Notes: a model not told the origin generated them from the sequence alone. A DNA stretch of 64,000 bases from Thermohalobacter berrensis (GCF_003609645.1 NZ_MCIB01000023.1:62001-126000), one strand, 5' to 3'. Counted from the first letter of the stretch, positions 37,646-48,431 are shown. Made by a program: numbers and translations.

Positions 37646-39288
37646 GTTACTAGACTACCTATAAGGAATTGAAACAATACAGGATATAGGACAATGTATC
37701 AGTTTGATAGTGAGTTACTAGACTACCTATAAGGAATTGAAACTCAACACTATTCGCAGGAATATTGCTGTGTTTTCTACCTGTTACTAGACTACCTATA
37801 AGGAATTGAAACTATCACTAAAAAACCAAAAACCTCCTAGGTCTATTTTGGTTACTAGACTACCTATAAGGAATTGAAACTAACCTGTCTTTCATCTTCG
37901 TCTAGTCTAGATATTGCGTTACTAGACTACCTATAAGGAATTGAAACCTCTACATGCTAAATCTTCGAAACTAATTCCCAACGTTACTAGACTACCTATA
38001 AGGAATTGAAACTGTTCCTTCAACAATAAATGTGAATGTTGAGGTGAGTTACTAGACTACCTATAAGGAATTGAAACCATCTTTTAAATACTTACATAAA
38101 TTAATTACTTTTTGGTTACTAGACTACCTATAAGGAATTGAAACGAAAGAAGTTTCACAAGCTAGCCGAACATTGTAGTTTCGTTACTAGACTACCTATA
38201 AGGAATTGAAACTCCCTTTGTGTTTTTATCCATGTAGAAATTGTTGTTGGTTACTAGACTACCTATAAGGAATTGAAACCGATATTTCAGAGTTGGAGGA
38301 CTCCGAGATTTACAAGGTTACTAGACTACCTATAAGGAATTGAAACTTAAAATTGATGAATTACCTTTTATAAATTACACTATGTTACTAGACTACCTAT
38401 AAGGAATTGAAACTCATAGATTGCTTTTTCTTCATCAGGTAACATATCAGTTACTAGACTACCTATAAGGAATTGAAACTGGCTAAGATATATGCTCCAA
38501 ATAAAGATTACACCGGCGTTACTAGACTACCTATAAGGAATTGAAACTGAACAGTTCGCAAAATTAGTAAGTAAAGCTGTCTTAGTTACTAGACTACCTA
38601 TAAGGAATTGAAACATAAAAAAATAGATGAAGTGTTCGATATATATAGTAATGTTACTAGACTACCTATAAGGAATTGAAACCATCTTCCCAGTGAGTCA
38701 TAACTTTCCTAAATCCCTCTGTTACTAGACTACCTATAAGGAATTGAAACAATCCATATTTTTCTACCAAATAATCAGCTGTTACATCTGTTACTAGACT
38801 ACCTATAAGGAATTGAAACTAATAAATAATAGGCTTGTAAATATGAAAATATAGCAGTTACTAGACTACCTATAAGGAATTGAAACCTTTCAAACTGGAA
38901 TATGCTATCCGTTTTACCTTCCGTTACTAGACTACCTATAAGGAATTGAAACTCATCACTCAACCCCCTCTGTTTTTTCTAATAAGTCATGTTACTAGAC
39001 TACCTATAAGGAATTGAAACTCATATAGCTCTAAATTATCAATAGCAACACCAACAAGTTACTAGACTACCTATAAGGAATTGAAACATCAAAGAAAAAT
39101 TGAAGTAAGGAGGTTTTATATGTATGTTACTAGACTACCTATAAGGAATTGAAACGATGAAGCTTTTGAAGGATGGGATCAACTGGATCCTGCGTTACTA
39201 GACTACCTATGAGGAATTGAAACATAAAGATGGGTAAACTACCCCTCAATTTTTATAATGTTACTAGAGTACCTATGAGAAACGTAAG
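37646..39288 (+). CRISPR. CRISPR array 1: 24 intact repeats plus a degenerate end repeat
   Basis: Repeats of 30 bp starting GTTACTAGACTACC and ending GGAATTGAAAC, the type I-B form whose last eight bases (ATTGAAAC) make the crRNA 5' tag. There are 24 spacers, mostly 35-39 bp. Repeat 24 (39194) has TATGAGG instead of TATAAGG, and the final copy (39260) is degraded and switches to GAGTACC. The leader is at the left, so the left end is newest. Confidence 0.97.
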
Positions 39289-39583
39289 TAATTGAAAATT
39301 GAAAATATAAAATGAAAAATAGGACAAAAAATGTGAAATATAAAGAAAGGAGAATAGGTACAAAAAAATATTTTAAGAAGTAATTTTAAATTCTAAATTT
39401 TAAACTTTAAATTTTACATTCCAGTAGGACTGACTATAAGGAACGTAAAATCAATTTTAAGTTCTGAATTGTGAATTTTAAATTTAAAGATGAAGGAAAG
39501 AGTATGTTTTAGTTAAAAAGCACTTCACGTAAGGAATTGAAAATCTAGAATAAAAACTAAAAAAAGTTTAGAAAGAAATATGG
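39289..39583. other. array 1 trailer with relic repeats
   Basis: No gene. Low-complexity AT-rich sequence. Bases 39434-39483 nearly repeat the trailer of array 2 (48252-48301), starting with CTATAAGGAACGTAAAATC, and 39529-39543 reads GTAAGGAATTGAAAA, the end of a repeat. These are scars of other array ends. Confidence 0.6.
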
Positions 39584-39637
39584 GCTACTCAAACTATAAT
39601 AACCATTAAGTGTTGTATAGTTTGAGTAGTTTTTTTA
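39584..39637 (+). terminator. terminator after array 1
   Basis: Perfect 14-bp stem CTACTCAAACTATA / TATAGTTTGAGTAG, then eight T residues. Confidence 0.88.
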
Positions 39638-39753
39638 TTTAATAATTAATATTTTTACACTAATAATAAGGGTATTTAATCGAATATAGATAAAATAAAA
39701 GGTTGCTTGTTTAATTAAAGTTAAGTTAATATTGAATAAATTGGGGGAGGAAA

Positions 39754-41637
39754 ATGAATGAGAATATTCAAATTATAGCTCCTTATAAAGAACTAAAACA
39801 TATATCAGATGAAGTACTTCAAGAGTTAAATATTAATATTGATACTACTATTGGAGATTTATGGAATGGTGTGAAAGAGGCAAAGCTGGCTAGAAAAAAC
39901 AAAAAAGAAATTGTAATTAGTCGTGGTGGTACTGCACAATTAATAAAGGAAAATGTTGATATATCAGTAGTAGAAATAAAAGTTACAGGGTATGATCTTT
40001 TAAGAGTTTTAAGTAAATATATAGGGAGCAGGAAACGTATAGCAGTAGTAGGATATAGTAATGTTATAAGTGGTGCCAGAACAATAGGAGATATTTTAGG
40101 TTTAAATATTTATTATTTTGTTATTGAAAAGAAAGAAGATGCTTATAGCAAAATAAGAAAAGCGGCTCAGCTAGGAATAGATGTAGTCATTGGAGATACA
40201 ATTTCAGTTAAAACAGCTAAAAAATTAGGTTTAAACTATGACTTAATAGTTTCAGGAAAAGAAGCTGTGATTAATGCTATTAGTGAAGCAATAGAATTGT
40301 ACAAATTTACAATAAAAGAAAGAAGAAAAAAGAAGCAGCTACAAACTATATTAAATTTTGCACATGAAGGAATTATTGCAGTAGATAAAAAAGGGATTAT
40401 TGGTGTTTATAATGCAGCAGCTGAAAAAATTCTTGGTATCCCTGCATCTGAAGTTATAGGAAAAAAGATTAATGAAGCCATTCCTAATACCAAACTACCT
40501 TATATATTAAAAACAGGAAAAATGGAGTTAGGCAGCATTCAGAAAATCGATAAAACCTATATAGCAACTAATCGCGTACCAATTATAATAGAAAATAAAA
40601 TCCTTGGAGCAGTAGCTACCTTTCAAGATATAACCAAAATACAGGAATTAGAACAGAAGATTAGACAACAACTTTCTGAACGTGGACTAATTGCTAAACA
40701 TACATTTAAAGACATTAAAGGTAAAAGTAAAATAATTAAAGATACTATAAAGTTAGCTAAAAAGTATAGTCTAATCAATTCAACTGTACTTATACAGGGT
40801 GAAAGCGGTACAGGAAAAGAATTGTTTGCCCAAGCAATTCATAATGAAAGTGATAGAAAAAATGGCCCTTTTGTTGCAATTAACTGTGCTGCACTTCCAA
40901 GTAATCTATTAGAAAGTGAACTTTTTGGTTATCAGGAAGGAGCTTTTACAGGAGCTAGAAAAGGAGGAAAACAGGGTCTATTTGAATTAGCCCATAATGG
41001 AACAATATTTCTTGATGAAATAAGTGAAATGGATATTAGGTTGCAGTCTAGAATATTAAGAGTTATTCAAGAAAAAGAAGTAATGCGAATAGGTGATGAC
41101 AAGGTAATACCTGTTGATGTTCGTATAATTGCGGCAACTAATAAGGATTTAAGGCAGGAGGTTATAAATGATAACTTTAGAGAAGACTTATACTATAGAC
41201 TTAATGTACTTAATTTAAAAATACCTCCATTAAGAGAGAGAAAAGAGGATATAAGATTATTAGTAAAAGTTTTTTTGGAGAAATTTAAGAAAAAATATAA
41301 TTCAAAGATTGAAAGAATAGATTCTGAAGTATTGACAATTTTAGAAAATTATGACTGGCCCGGAAATGTTAGAGAACTGCAGAATGTAATTGAGAAAATA
41401 GTTGTAATTTGTGAATCTAAGCTAGCTAAAAAAGATAATGTAAATATGGCTTTAAGAGAATTAAATTCACATAGGAAAATCTCACAAAATATTGAAAAGG
41501 AATTATTAAGAGGCACATTAAGAGAGATTGAAAAAAGAATAATTGAAAGGATTTTAAAGGAAGAGGGATATAATAAAACTAAAACTGCTAAAAGGTTGGG
41601 AATAGATAGAGGAACTATAAACCGAAAATTAAAATAG
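39754..41637 (+). CDS. PrpR-type sigma-54-dependent activator
   Basis: Activator of 627 residues. The N-terminal PrpR_N domain (about 1-185, [15 protein letters not shown]) would bind the catabolite. A PAS domain follows (about 200-310), then the AAA+ domain with Walker A GESGTGKE, the sigma-54 contact loop as GAFTGA, and Walker [12 protein letters not shown] Fis-type helix-turn-helix ends the protein ([18 protein letters not shown]). It lies directly upstream of the acid-sugar operon, which has a -24/-12 promoter, so it is the likely local activator. Confidence 0.92.
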   Translation: MNENIQIIAPYKELKHISDEVLQELNINIDTTIGDLWNGVKEAKLARKNKKEIVISRGGTAQLIKENVDISVVEIKVTGYDLLRVLSKYIGSRKRIAVVGYSNVISGARTIGDILGLNIYYFVIEKKEDAYSKIRKAAQLGIDVVIGDTISVKTAKKLGLNYDLIVSGKEAVINAISEAIELYKFTIKERRKKKQLQTILNFAHEGIIAVDKKGIIGVYNAAAEKILGIPASEVIGKKINEAIPNTKLPYILKTGKMELGSIQKIDKTYIATNRVPIIIENKILGAVATFQDITKIQELEQKIRQQLSERGLIAKHTFKDIKGKSKIIKDTIKLAKKYSLINSTVLIQGESGTGKELFAQAIHNESDRKNGPFVAINCAALPSNLLESELFGYQEGAFTGARKGGKQGLFELAHNGTIFLDEISEMDIRLQSRILRVIQEKEVMRIGDDKVIPVDVRIIAATNKDLRQEVINDNFREDLYYRLNVLNLKIPPLRERKEDIRLLVKVFLEKFKKKYNSKIERIDSEVLTILENYDWPGNVRELQNVIEKIVVICESKLAKKDNVNMALRELNSHRKISQNIEKELLRGTLREIEKRIIERILKEEGYNKTKTAKRLGIDRGTINRKLK

Positions 41638-41638
41638 A

Positions 41639-41687
41639 CTGCTGTATAATGCATCGAAGGTGATGTATTATACAGCAGTTTTTTTAT
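41639..41687 (+). terminator. terminator of the activator gene
   Basis: Stem CTGCTGTATAATGCATC / GATGTATTATACAGCAG, then a T-run. The 17-bp palindrome lies 50-90 bp upstream of the -24/-12 promoter and may also bind the activator. Confidence 0.82.
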
Positions 41688-41728
41688 TTGAGAAAATAAA
41701 AAATTAAGAAAAATACAGATTTAATAAG

Positions 41729-41745
41729 TTGGCATATTATTTGCT
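41729..41745 (+). promoter_or_regulatory. sigma-54 (-24/-12) promoter of the acid-sugar operon
   Basis: TTGGCATATTATTTGCT has GG at 41731 and GC at 41743 with exactly ten bases between, matching the TGGCAC-N5-TTGCW consensus with one change. It is 40 bp upstream of the first structural gene. Confidence 0.82.
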
Positions 41746-41784
41746 GATTTATATAAGTAGAATGAATCTAAAGGGGGGATTTTA

Positions 41785-42078
41785 TTGAAGTTTAAAGCAG
41801 TTATAGCAAACTTCAAAGACAATGTAGCTACTGCAATATCCAATATTAAAAAAGGAGAAACAGTATCAGTAAAGATAGACAAAGAATTATTAGAAATAAC
41901 TTCAAATGAAAATATTCCTTTTGGACATAAGCTATCTTTAACTGATATTCCAAAGGGAGAAGATGTAATAAAGTATGGAGAAGTAATAGGAAGAGCAACT
42001 AGGAATATTAGAAAAGGTGACTATGTACATATTCACAATGTAGAAAGTAAAAGAGGAAGAGGAGATTTAGTTAGATAA
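41785..42078 (+). CDS. UxaA-family dehydratase, small (SAF-domain) part
   Basis: Protein of 97 residues forming the SAF domain found at the N-terminus of altronate and galactarate dehydratases (IPFGHKLSLTDIPKGEDVIKYG). TTG 41785 follows AAGGGGGG. It is paired with the large part, 18 bp downstream. Small and large parts together make an acid-sugar dehydratase. Substrate unknown, probably a C4 to C6 aldonate matched to the rest of the operon. Confidence 0.87.
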   Translation: MKFKAVIANFKDNVATAISNIKKGETVSVKIDKELLEITSNENIPFGHKLSLTDIPKGEDVIKYGEVIGRATRNIRKGDYVHIHNVESKRGRGDLVR

Positions 42079-42096
42079 GGAAAAGGGGGATTGATT

Positions 42097-43254
42097 ATGA
42101 AAATTATGGGCTATAGACGACCAAATGGAAAAATAGGTATAAGAAATCACATCGTTGTTCTTCCAACATCGGTTTGTGCTAGTGAGACAGCTACAAGAAT
42201 TAGCAATCTTGTAGAAGGTACAGTGGCGTTAACACATCAACATGGTTGTTGTCAGGTTGGGGCTGATCATCAACAGACCGTGCGTACTCTAATAGGTTTA
42301 GGAAATAACCCAAATGTTGGTGCTGTTTTAGTTGTAGGATTAGGTTGTGAAGGTGTTGAGCCAACATTTATAGCTGAAGAGATAGGAAAAACTGGAAAAC
42401 CTGTAGAGATGATAACTATACAAGGATGTGGTGGAACATTAAAAACAATTGAGAAGGGTACACGCATTCTTAAGAATATGGCTCAAAAGATACTAAATAT
42501 GCCTAGAGAAGAAGTAGATATTAGTGAAATAACATTGGGAATAGAATGCGGTGGCACAGATACAACTTCAGGTATAGCAGCTAATCCTGCGGCAGGTACA
42601 GCTTCTGATATGCTTTTAAACTATGGAGGAACAGCTATGCTTTCAGAAACTACAGAATTAATTGGTGCAGAACACATTTTGGCCAAAAGAGCAGTTAATG
42701 ATAAGGTAGCTCAGAAACTATTAGATATAGTTAAAAAAACTGAGGAAAGAGCTATGAGTTTAGGTGTGGATATTAGAGGAAGTCAACCAACACCAGGTAA
42801 TATAGAGGGTGGTGTAACGACGATAGAAGAAAAATCCCTAGGGTGTATATATAAAGCAGGTTCAGCCCCAATACAAGGGGTTCTTAAATACGGAGAACCA
42901 CCAGAGGATAAAGGTTTTTATGTAATGGATACACCTGGTCAAGATATAGAGTCAATTACTGGAATGTTAGCAGGTGGAGCACAAGTTATTATATTTACAA
43001 CAGGAAGAGGTACACCTACAGGGGCACCTATTGCTCCGGTTATCAAAATTACAGGTAATAGTAATACCTTTAAGAACATGATTGATAATATTGATATTAA
43101 TGCAGGTAAGGTTATAGATCAAGGTGTATCTATTAAACAAGTAGGAAAAGAAATATTTAATGAAATAGTAAGTGTATGTAATGGGAAATTAACAAAAGCT
43201 GAAATACTTAAACATAGAGAGTTTGGCATTTATAAAATTGCTCCAACATTTTAA
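42097..43254 (+). CDS. UxaA-family dehydratase, large part
   Basis: Catalytic part of 385 residues. The metal-binding region reads THQHGCCQVGAD, and GLGCEGVEP and ECGGTDTTSGIAANPA are family landmarks of altronate/galactarate dehydratases; an Fe or Mn site is expected. ATG 42097 follows GGGGG at a proper distance (TTG 42091 would be too close). The operon lacks the uronate isomerase and reductase of a classical altronate route, so a shorter acid sugar is more likely. Confidence 0.87.
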   Translation: MKIMGYRRPNGKIGIRNHIVVLPTSVCASETATRISNLVEGTVALTHQHGCCQVGADHQQTVRTLIGLGNNPNVGAVLVVGLGCEGVEPTFIAEEIGKTGKPVEMITIQGCGGTLKTIEKGTRILKNMAQKILNMPREEVDISEITLGIECGGTDTTSGIAANPAAGTASDMLLNYGGTAMLSETTELIGAEHILAKRAVNDKVAQKLLDIVKKTEERAMSLGVDIRGSQPTPGNIEGGVTTIEEKSLGCIYKAGSAPIQGVLKYGEPPEDKGFYVMDTPGQDIESITGMLAGGAQVIIFTTGRGTPTGAPIAPVIKITGNSNTFKNMIDNIDINAGKVIDQGVSIKQVGKEIFNEIVSVCNGKLTKAEILKHREFGIYKIAPTF

Positions 43255-43305
43255 ATTAATATAATTCTATCTTTAACTTAATTAATTACTAGGGAGGTTA
43301 TTTAT

Positions 43306-44253
43306 ATGAAAATTAAAGAGTCTATTGAAAGAATTCCAGGGGGAATGATGGTTATACCGTTAGTATTGGGAGCATTTATGAATACTTTCTTTCCTCAAGT
43401 TCTAGAAATTGGAGGCTTTACAACTGCAATATCAAAAGGAGCAGGTGCTCTAATAGGGGTTTTCTTAGTATGTATGGGAGCAGGAATTACTTTTAAAGCT
43501 GCACCAAAGGCCTTAAAGAAAGGGGCAGTTATAACACTTTCAAAGTTTTTAGTTGGTGTTGCTATTGGTTTAATGGTAGCCAAATTATTTGGTGAAAACG
43601 GGTTGTTTGGACTTTCAGCTTTAGCTATAATTTCAGCAATGACTAATACAAATGGGGGACTTTATGCAGCTTTAACAGGAGAATTTGGTGATGAGACAGA
43701 TATTGGAGCTATTGCGGTAATTTCTGTAAATGATGGTCCGTTCTTAACAATGATAGCATTGGGAACTGCTGGAATAGCAAGTATTCCTTTAAAAGCTTTA
43801 ATTGCTGTAATATTACCAATTATTGTAGGAATGATTCTGGGAAATTTAGACCCTAAAATGAAAGAGTTTTTAACTAAAGGAGGTCCTGTATTAATTCCTT
43901 TCTTTGCTTTTGCATTAGGGGCAGGTATTAATTTCCAAATGCTTATTAAAGCAGGATTACCTGGAGTATTATTAGGTGTAATGACAACAGTAGTAGGAGG
44001 AATATTTAATGTATTAGCAGATAAGGCAACTGGTGGATCTGGAATTGCAGGAGCTGCAGCCTCTAGTACAGCAGGGAATGCAGTTGCTACACCTGCTGCA
44101 GTAGCTATGGCAGATCCATCATTAAAAGCTATAGCAGCTATAGCTACTCCACAAGTAGCAGCATCTACGATTACTACTGCATTTCTAACTCCAATCCTAA
44201 CAACTTATGTAGTAAAACGAAGACAGAAAAAATTACAAAAACAACCACAATAA
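43306..44253 (+). CDS. kdgT: 2-keto-3-deoxygluconate permease family transporter
   Basis: Membrane carrier of 315 residues with about ten hydrophobic segments. The start [20 protein letters not shown] and the stretch [13 protein letters not shown] are KdgT hallmarks, and [20 protein letters not shown] is the conserved central loop. It likely imports the acid sugar used by this operon. KdgT homologs also appear in D-threonate/D-erythronate gene clusters. It has an AGGGAGG ribosome site, and the kinase gene follows after 24 bp. Confidence 0.88.
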   Translation: MKIKESIERIPGGMMVIPLVLGAFMNTFFPQVLEIGGFTTAISKGAGALIGVFLVCMGAGITFKAAPKALKKGAVITLSKFLVGVAIGLMVAKLFGENGLFGLSALAIISAMTNTNGGLYAALTGEFGDETDIGAIAVISVNDGPFLTMIALGTAGIASIPLKALIAVILPIIVGMILGNLDPKMKEFLTKGGPVLIPFFAFALGAGINFQMLIKAGLPGVLLGVMTTVVGGIFNVLADKATGGSGIAGAAASSTAGNAVATPAAVAMADPSLKAIAAIATPQVAASTITTAFLTPILTTYVVKRRQKKLQKQPQ

Positions 44254-44277
44254 ATTAAATAGGGAGGAGTTTACAAT

Positions 44278-45558
44278 ATGAGTGTTAAAATAGCTGTAAT
44301 AGCAGATGATCTTACAGGTTCAAACGATACAGGAGTTCAATTTGCTAAAAAAGGTTTAAAAACGGGAGTAATAATAGATATTAATAGTCTTAGTAAAGGA
44401 TTAAAAAAAATAGATGTTCTTGTAATTGATACAGAAAGTCGTTTTGATTCTAGAGATGTAGCTTATGAAAAAGTATCAAAGGCTGCCAGTATCTTAAAGA
44501 AAAATAATGTTAGCTATATATACAAAAAATTAGATTCTACTCTAAGGGGAAATATTGGAGGTGAGATAGAAGCAACATTAAAAGCAAGTAATAGTAAACT
44601 AGCCATTGTTGTACCTGCTTTACCTCAAAACGGTAGAACTACAATAGGTTCAATACATATGGTTAATAATATACCACTAGAAAAAACAGAAATAGCAAAA
44701 GATCCTATAACACCAGTAAAACACTCATATATACCAGAAATTATCTCACAACAAACAAATAAAAAAATAGGTACAATAAATCTTCAAACCGTATTAAAAG
44801 GTCCTAAATATATAAAAAATGAAATAAGAAGTTTAAGGAAAAGGGGAATAGAAATTGTTGTAATTGATGCTATAAATGATAACAATTTAGTAGATATAGC
44901 TAAATCTATTAAGTTATTAGATGAAAAAGTAGTAATAGTTGGTTCTGCAGGATTAGCTGAATTTCTTCCTGAAGTTCTACAACTGTCAGATAACAGAAAA
45001 GAAAGGGAAGGTAGTGTAATAATTATTGCAGGTAGTGTTAGTGATATTACAAGAAAACAGATTAATTACGCTACAAAAGAACTAGATATAGATGTTATAG
45101 ATATAAATATTGATAAAGTTTTTGAAGATTGGAGTAGTGAAAAGATAAGAATATTAGAATTAGTTAAAGAGTCTATTAAAAGTAACAAAGACGTTATAAT
45201 CAGATCAGCTAAAAGTAGAAAACAGGTAGAATATGCAAGAAAAATTGGATTAAAAAAAGGATTAAACAATTATGAAGTTAGTGAAAAAATAGCACAGTTT
45301 CTAGGTGAAATTGGTAAAGAAATTTGTAAAAGCTTAGAAATTAAGGGGCTTATGTTAACAGGAGGAGATATTGCAATAAAAACTGCAAAACTTATGGAAG
45401 CAACAGGAACGATAATAGGAGATGAAATATTGCCAGCAATTCCCTATGGTTATTTTATAAGCAAACAATTTGGTGATATTCCAATTGTTACGAAGGCTGG
45501 AGCCTTTGGACCAGAAAATACAATAATAAAAGTTATTGAATTTTTAAAGAAAGGTTGA
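44278..45558 (+). CDS. dtnK: DUF1537 four-carbon acid sugar kinase (D-threonate kinase-like)
   Basis: Kinase of 426 residues of the DUF1537 family, known to phosphorylate D-threonate or D-erythronate (DtnK/DenK). The N-terminus has IADDLTGSNDTGVQFAKKG, and the C-terminal nucleotide domain has LMLTGGDIAIKTAKLM and TKAGAFGPENTI. Pairing with a PdxA2-type dehydrogenase gene seven bases downstream matches the published D-threonate pathway, in which the 4-phosphate is oxidised to dihydroxyacetone phosphate. Substrate choice between D-threonate and D-erythronate is not settled by sequence. Confidence 0.85.
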   Translation: MSVKIAVIADDLTGSNDTGVQFAKKGLKTGVIIDINSLSKGLKKIDVLVIDTESRFDSRDVAYEKVSKAASILKKNNVSYIYKKLDSTLRGNIGGEIEATLKASNSKLAIVVPALPQNGRTTIGSIHMVNNIPLEKTEIAKDPITPVKHSYIPEIISQQTNKKIGTINLQTVLKGPKYIKNEIRSLRKRGIEIVVIDAINDNNLVDIAKSIKLLDEKVVIVGSAGLAEFLPEVLQLSDNRKEREGSVIIIAGSVSDITRKQINYATKELDIDVIDINIDKVFEDWSSEKIRILELVKESIKSNKDVIIRSAKSRKQVEYARKIGLKKGLNNYEVSEKIAQFLGEIGKEICKSLEIKGLMLTGGDIAIKTAKLMEATGTIIGDEILPAIPYGYFISKQFGDIPIVTKAGAFGPENTIIKVIEFLKKG

Positions 45559-45564
45559 TATAAA

Positions 45565-46566
45565 ATGTCTGCTGATAATTCTATTATAGGTGTAACAATG
45601 GGGGATCCAGCTGGTATAGGACCTGAAATTATATTAAAGAGCTACAAGAATAAATATTTAAAAACTTATAATTTAGTTATAATAGGTAATGTAGATGTAA
45701 TGGAAAAAGTAAAAAATAAAATAGGAATTAAAGGTATTGATGTCAATAAAATTAATAATATTTCTAAAGCAAAATTCAAGAAGAATACTGTAAATGTATT
45801 ACATCTAAATAATGTCGAAATTAAAGAATTAGTCCCAGGCAAAGTTCAAAGTATGGCAGGGAATGCAGCTTATGAATATGTAGTTAAAGCAGTGGAACTG
45901 GCAACAAATAATAAAATAGATGCTATTGCAACAGCACCTCTTAACAAAGAAGCTATGCATAAGGCAGGTCATAAATACCCTGGTCATACAGAAATCCTTG
46001 CTACATTGACGAATACTAAAGACTATGCAATGCTTTTATACGATAAAAAATTAAAGGTTATACATGTTTCAACACATATTTCTTTAAGAGAAGCAATTTA
46101 TACGTTAAACAAGGATAGAATTGTAAAGGTTATAAAAGTTGCTCACAATACAATGGAAAGGTTAGGATATAAAAACCCTAGAATAGGAGTAGCAGGTATT
46201 AATCCCCATGCAGGAGAAAATGGTCTGTTTGGAAATGAAGAAAAGAGAGAAATAATACCTGCTATAGATATGGCTAGGGAAGATGGAATTAATGTAGATG
46301 GTCCAGTTTCTCCTGATACTATATTTGTGAAAGCTAAAAATGGTGAGTATGATATTGTTGTTGCAATGTATCATGATCAAGGACATATACCACTCAAATT
46401 ATTAGGATTTAATACAGGAGTTAATATAACGGCAGGTCTTCCAATTATACGCACTTCAGTAGACCATGGAACAGCATTTGGGAAAGCTTGGAAGGGAACA
46501 GCTAATGAATTTAGTATGGTGCAAGCTATTAATTTAGCCTATAAATTAGCTTCTTCATGTAAGTAA
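45565..46566 (+). CDS. pdxA2: PdxA2-type 4-phospho-threonate dehydrogenase
   Basis: Protein of 333 residues of the PdxA family. It has GVTMGDPAGIGPEIILK at the N-terminus, ATAPLNKEAMHKAGHKYPGHTE, and the metal-binding histidines in VAMYHDQGHIPLK and TSVDHGTAFGKAW. In this context it should oxidise 4-phospho-D-threonate or -erythronate and lose CO2 to give dihydroxyacetone phosphate, rather than make pyridoxal phosphate. It is last in the operon; the leader 2 hairpin begins seven bases after its stop and can act as its terminator. Confidence 0.87.
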   Translation: MSADNSIIGVTMGDPAGIGPEIILKSYKNKYLKTYNLVIIGNVDVMEKVKNKIGIKGIDVNKINNISKAKFKKNTVNVLHLNNVEIKELVPGKVQSMAGNAAYEYVVKAVELATNNKIDAIATAPLNKEAMHKAGHKYPGHTEILATLTNTKDYAMLLYDKKLKVIHVSTHISLREAIYTLNKDRIVKVIKVAHNTMERLGYKNPRIGVAGINPHAGENGLFGNEEKREIIPAIDMAREDGINVDGPVSPDTIFVKAKNGEYDIVVAMYHDQGHIPLKLLGFNTGVNITAGLPIIRTSVDHGTAFGKAWKGTANEFSMVQAINLAYKLASSCK

Positions 46567-46573
46567 ATTAACA

Positions 46574-46763
46574 GTCGTCGACCTCCAGTAGTGCAAAAGC
46601 CCCTGGAGATCGACGACTCTTTGTTTTTGAAGGTAAAAATAGCTGTAATATAGTGTTTTGAAGGGATTAAAGGGTATTTATAAGGAAGAAAGTTATAGAA
46701 AAAAGTGGTAAAAACCAAATTGACAAAAAATAGTAAACCTGATAAAATCAATATATGTAATGG
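46574..46763 (+). promoter_or_regulatory. CRISPR leader 2
   Basis: Near copy of leader 1. The hairpin is at 46574-46617 with the right arm changed to CTGGAGATCGACGAC, which turns a G-T pair into an A-T pair. The promoter and the leader end match the others. It immediately follows pdxA2. Confidence 0.85.
46720..46748 (+). promoter_or_regulatory. pre-crRNA promoter, array 2
   Basis: TTGACA at 46720 and TAAAAT at 46743 with a 17-base spacer, identical to leader 1. Confidence 0.75.
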
Positions 46764-48268
46764 GTTACTAGAGTACCTATAAGGAATTGAAACAGGTATT
46801 AAAATCAGTATTTAAGTAAGAAAGAGAGAAGTTACTAGAGTACCTATAAGGAATTGAAACTCTTTAGTTGCTTTGTTACCAAAATAATATCCTATCACGT
46901 TACTAGAGTACCTATAAGGAATTGAAACGTTTCTATCCGTACCACCCTTTCAAGTAGTTCATCAAGGTTACTAGAGTACCTATAAGGAATTGAAACCTTT
47001 AAATTCGTTTTCTTCAAGTTTTGAATCTAACTGTTACTAGAGTACCTATAAGGAATTGAAACCTGGTAAGTTGTTTGCTCCCTTAATATACTCAAAACTG
47101 TTACTAGAGTACCTATAAGGAATTGAAACCCCACTATTTTAATTAAAGAAGTAAGTATTTTTCCTGGTTACTAGAGTACCTATAAGGAATTGAAACTTTA
47201 AAAATTCTGTACTACTTGATGTTTTACTACCATGGTTACTAGAGTACCTATAAGGAATTGAAACCATCAATAGACTAATTGAAAAAATGCCAGAAATAGA
47301 AGTTACTAGAGTACCTATAAGGAATTGAAACTATGATACTTGTTCTGCTAAAACACTAATAAGTAACTGTTACTAGAGTACCTATAAGGAATTGAAACCA
47401 GTACCCGGAAGTGATATAACCATTAAACAAGAAAAAGTTACTAGAGTACCTATAAGGAATTGAAACACAAAGATTTTTCAGACAAAATACTATGGGAATT
47501 AAGGTTACTAGAGTACCTATAAGGAATTGAAACACTCTACTTGCTGTTGTAATTCTTTTTTCTGTTCGTTACTAGAGTACCTATAAGGAATTGAAACTGA
47601 TGTAGATAATAGAGATGCTACAAATATGTATTTATGTTACTAGAGTACCTATAAGGAATTGAAACATACATTCTATTTCTTTAATCGGTAATATTTCAGT
47701 ACCGTTACTAGAGTACCTATAAGGAATTGAAACATGTAATACCAGTAATGAAAGAAGGAGATAAGGTAGGGTTACTAGAGTACCTATAAGGAATTGAAAC
47801 TCTTGCAACCTCTTTCATTTTCTCACAATTTAAACAGTTACTAGAGTACCTATAAGGAATTGAAACTTGCCCCTGCCCTTTTTAGAATTAATAATGTTTT
47901 GTAAGTTACTAGAGTACCTATAAGGAATTGAAACGAAAATGTAAATCAATAAATTCTTTTAGTAGAACAGCGTTACTAGAGTACCTATAAGGAATTGAAA
48001 CGATTTCGTTTACATGGGCGACTGGTTAGTAATCGACAGTTACTAGACTACCTATAAGGAATTGAAACTATAGAAAAGTCAAAAGAAAAACTAAAAACCA
48101 GTAATGTTACTAGACTACCTATAAGGAATTGAAACTACTAGAGCTGTTGTCTGAACTGCTTGAGAAGCTGTAGTTACTAGACTACCTATGAGGAATTGAA
48201 ACTGTTCATCTAAATAAGGTATTTGTCCTGTCTTTAGCGTTACTAGAGTACCTATAAGGAACGTAAAA
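46764..48268 (+). CRISPR. CRISPR array 2: 22 intact repeats plus a degenerate end repeat
   Basis: Repeats 1-19 read GTTACTAGAGTACCTATAAG at their start; repeats 20-22 (48039, 48106, 48173) read GACTACC instead of GAGTACC, and repeat 22 also has TATGAGG. The end copy at 48239 is GAGTACC with a degraded tail (AAGGAACGTAAAA). There are 22 spacers, about 36-39 bp. The change in repeat type toward the right marks the older end. Confidence 0.97.
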
Positions 48269-48326
48269 TCAATTTTAAGTTGTGAATTGTAAATTTTAAA
48301 TTGAAAATACATATCGAAGTTTTTAC

Positions 48327-48360
48327 TGTTGAGGAATTACAACTTCCTCAACTTTTTTTG
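48327..48360 (+). terminator. terminator after array 2
   Basis: Stem GTTGAGGAA / TTCCTCAAC, then seven T residues; about 70 bp before cas6. Confidence 0.85.
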
Positions 48361-48431
48361 TCTTAAAAAGAGGAATTTTAAGGATATAAATAGAAAATAT
48401 AGTAATATCAGCAAAAGCTTGGAGGGGAAAT

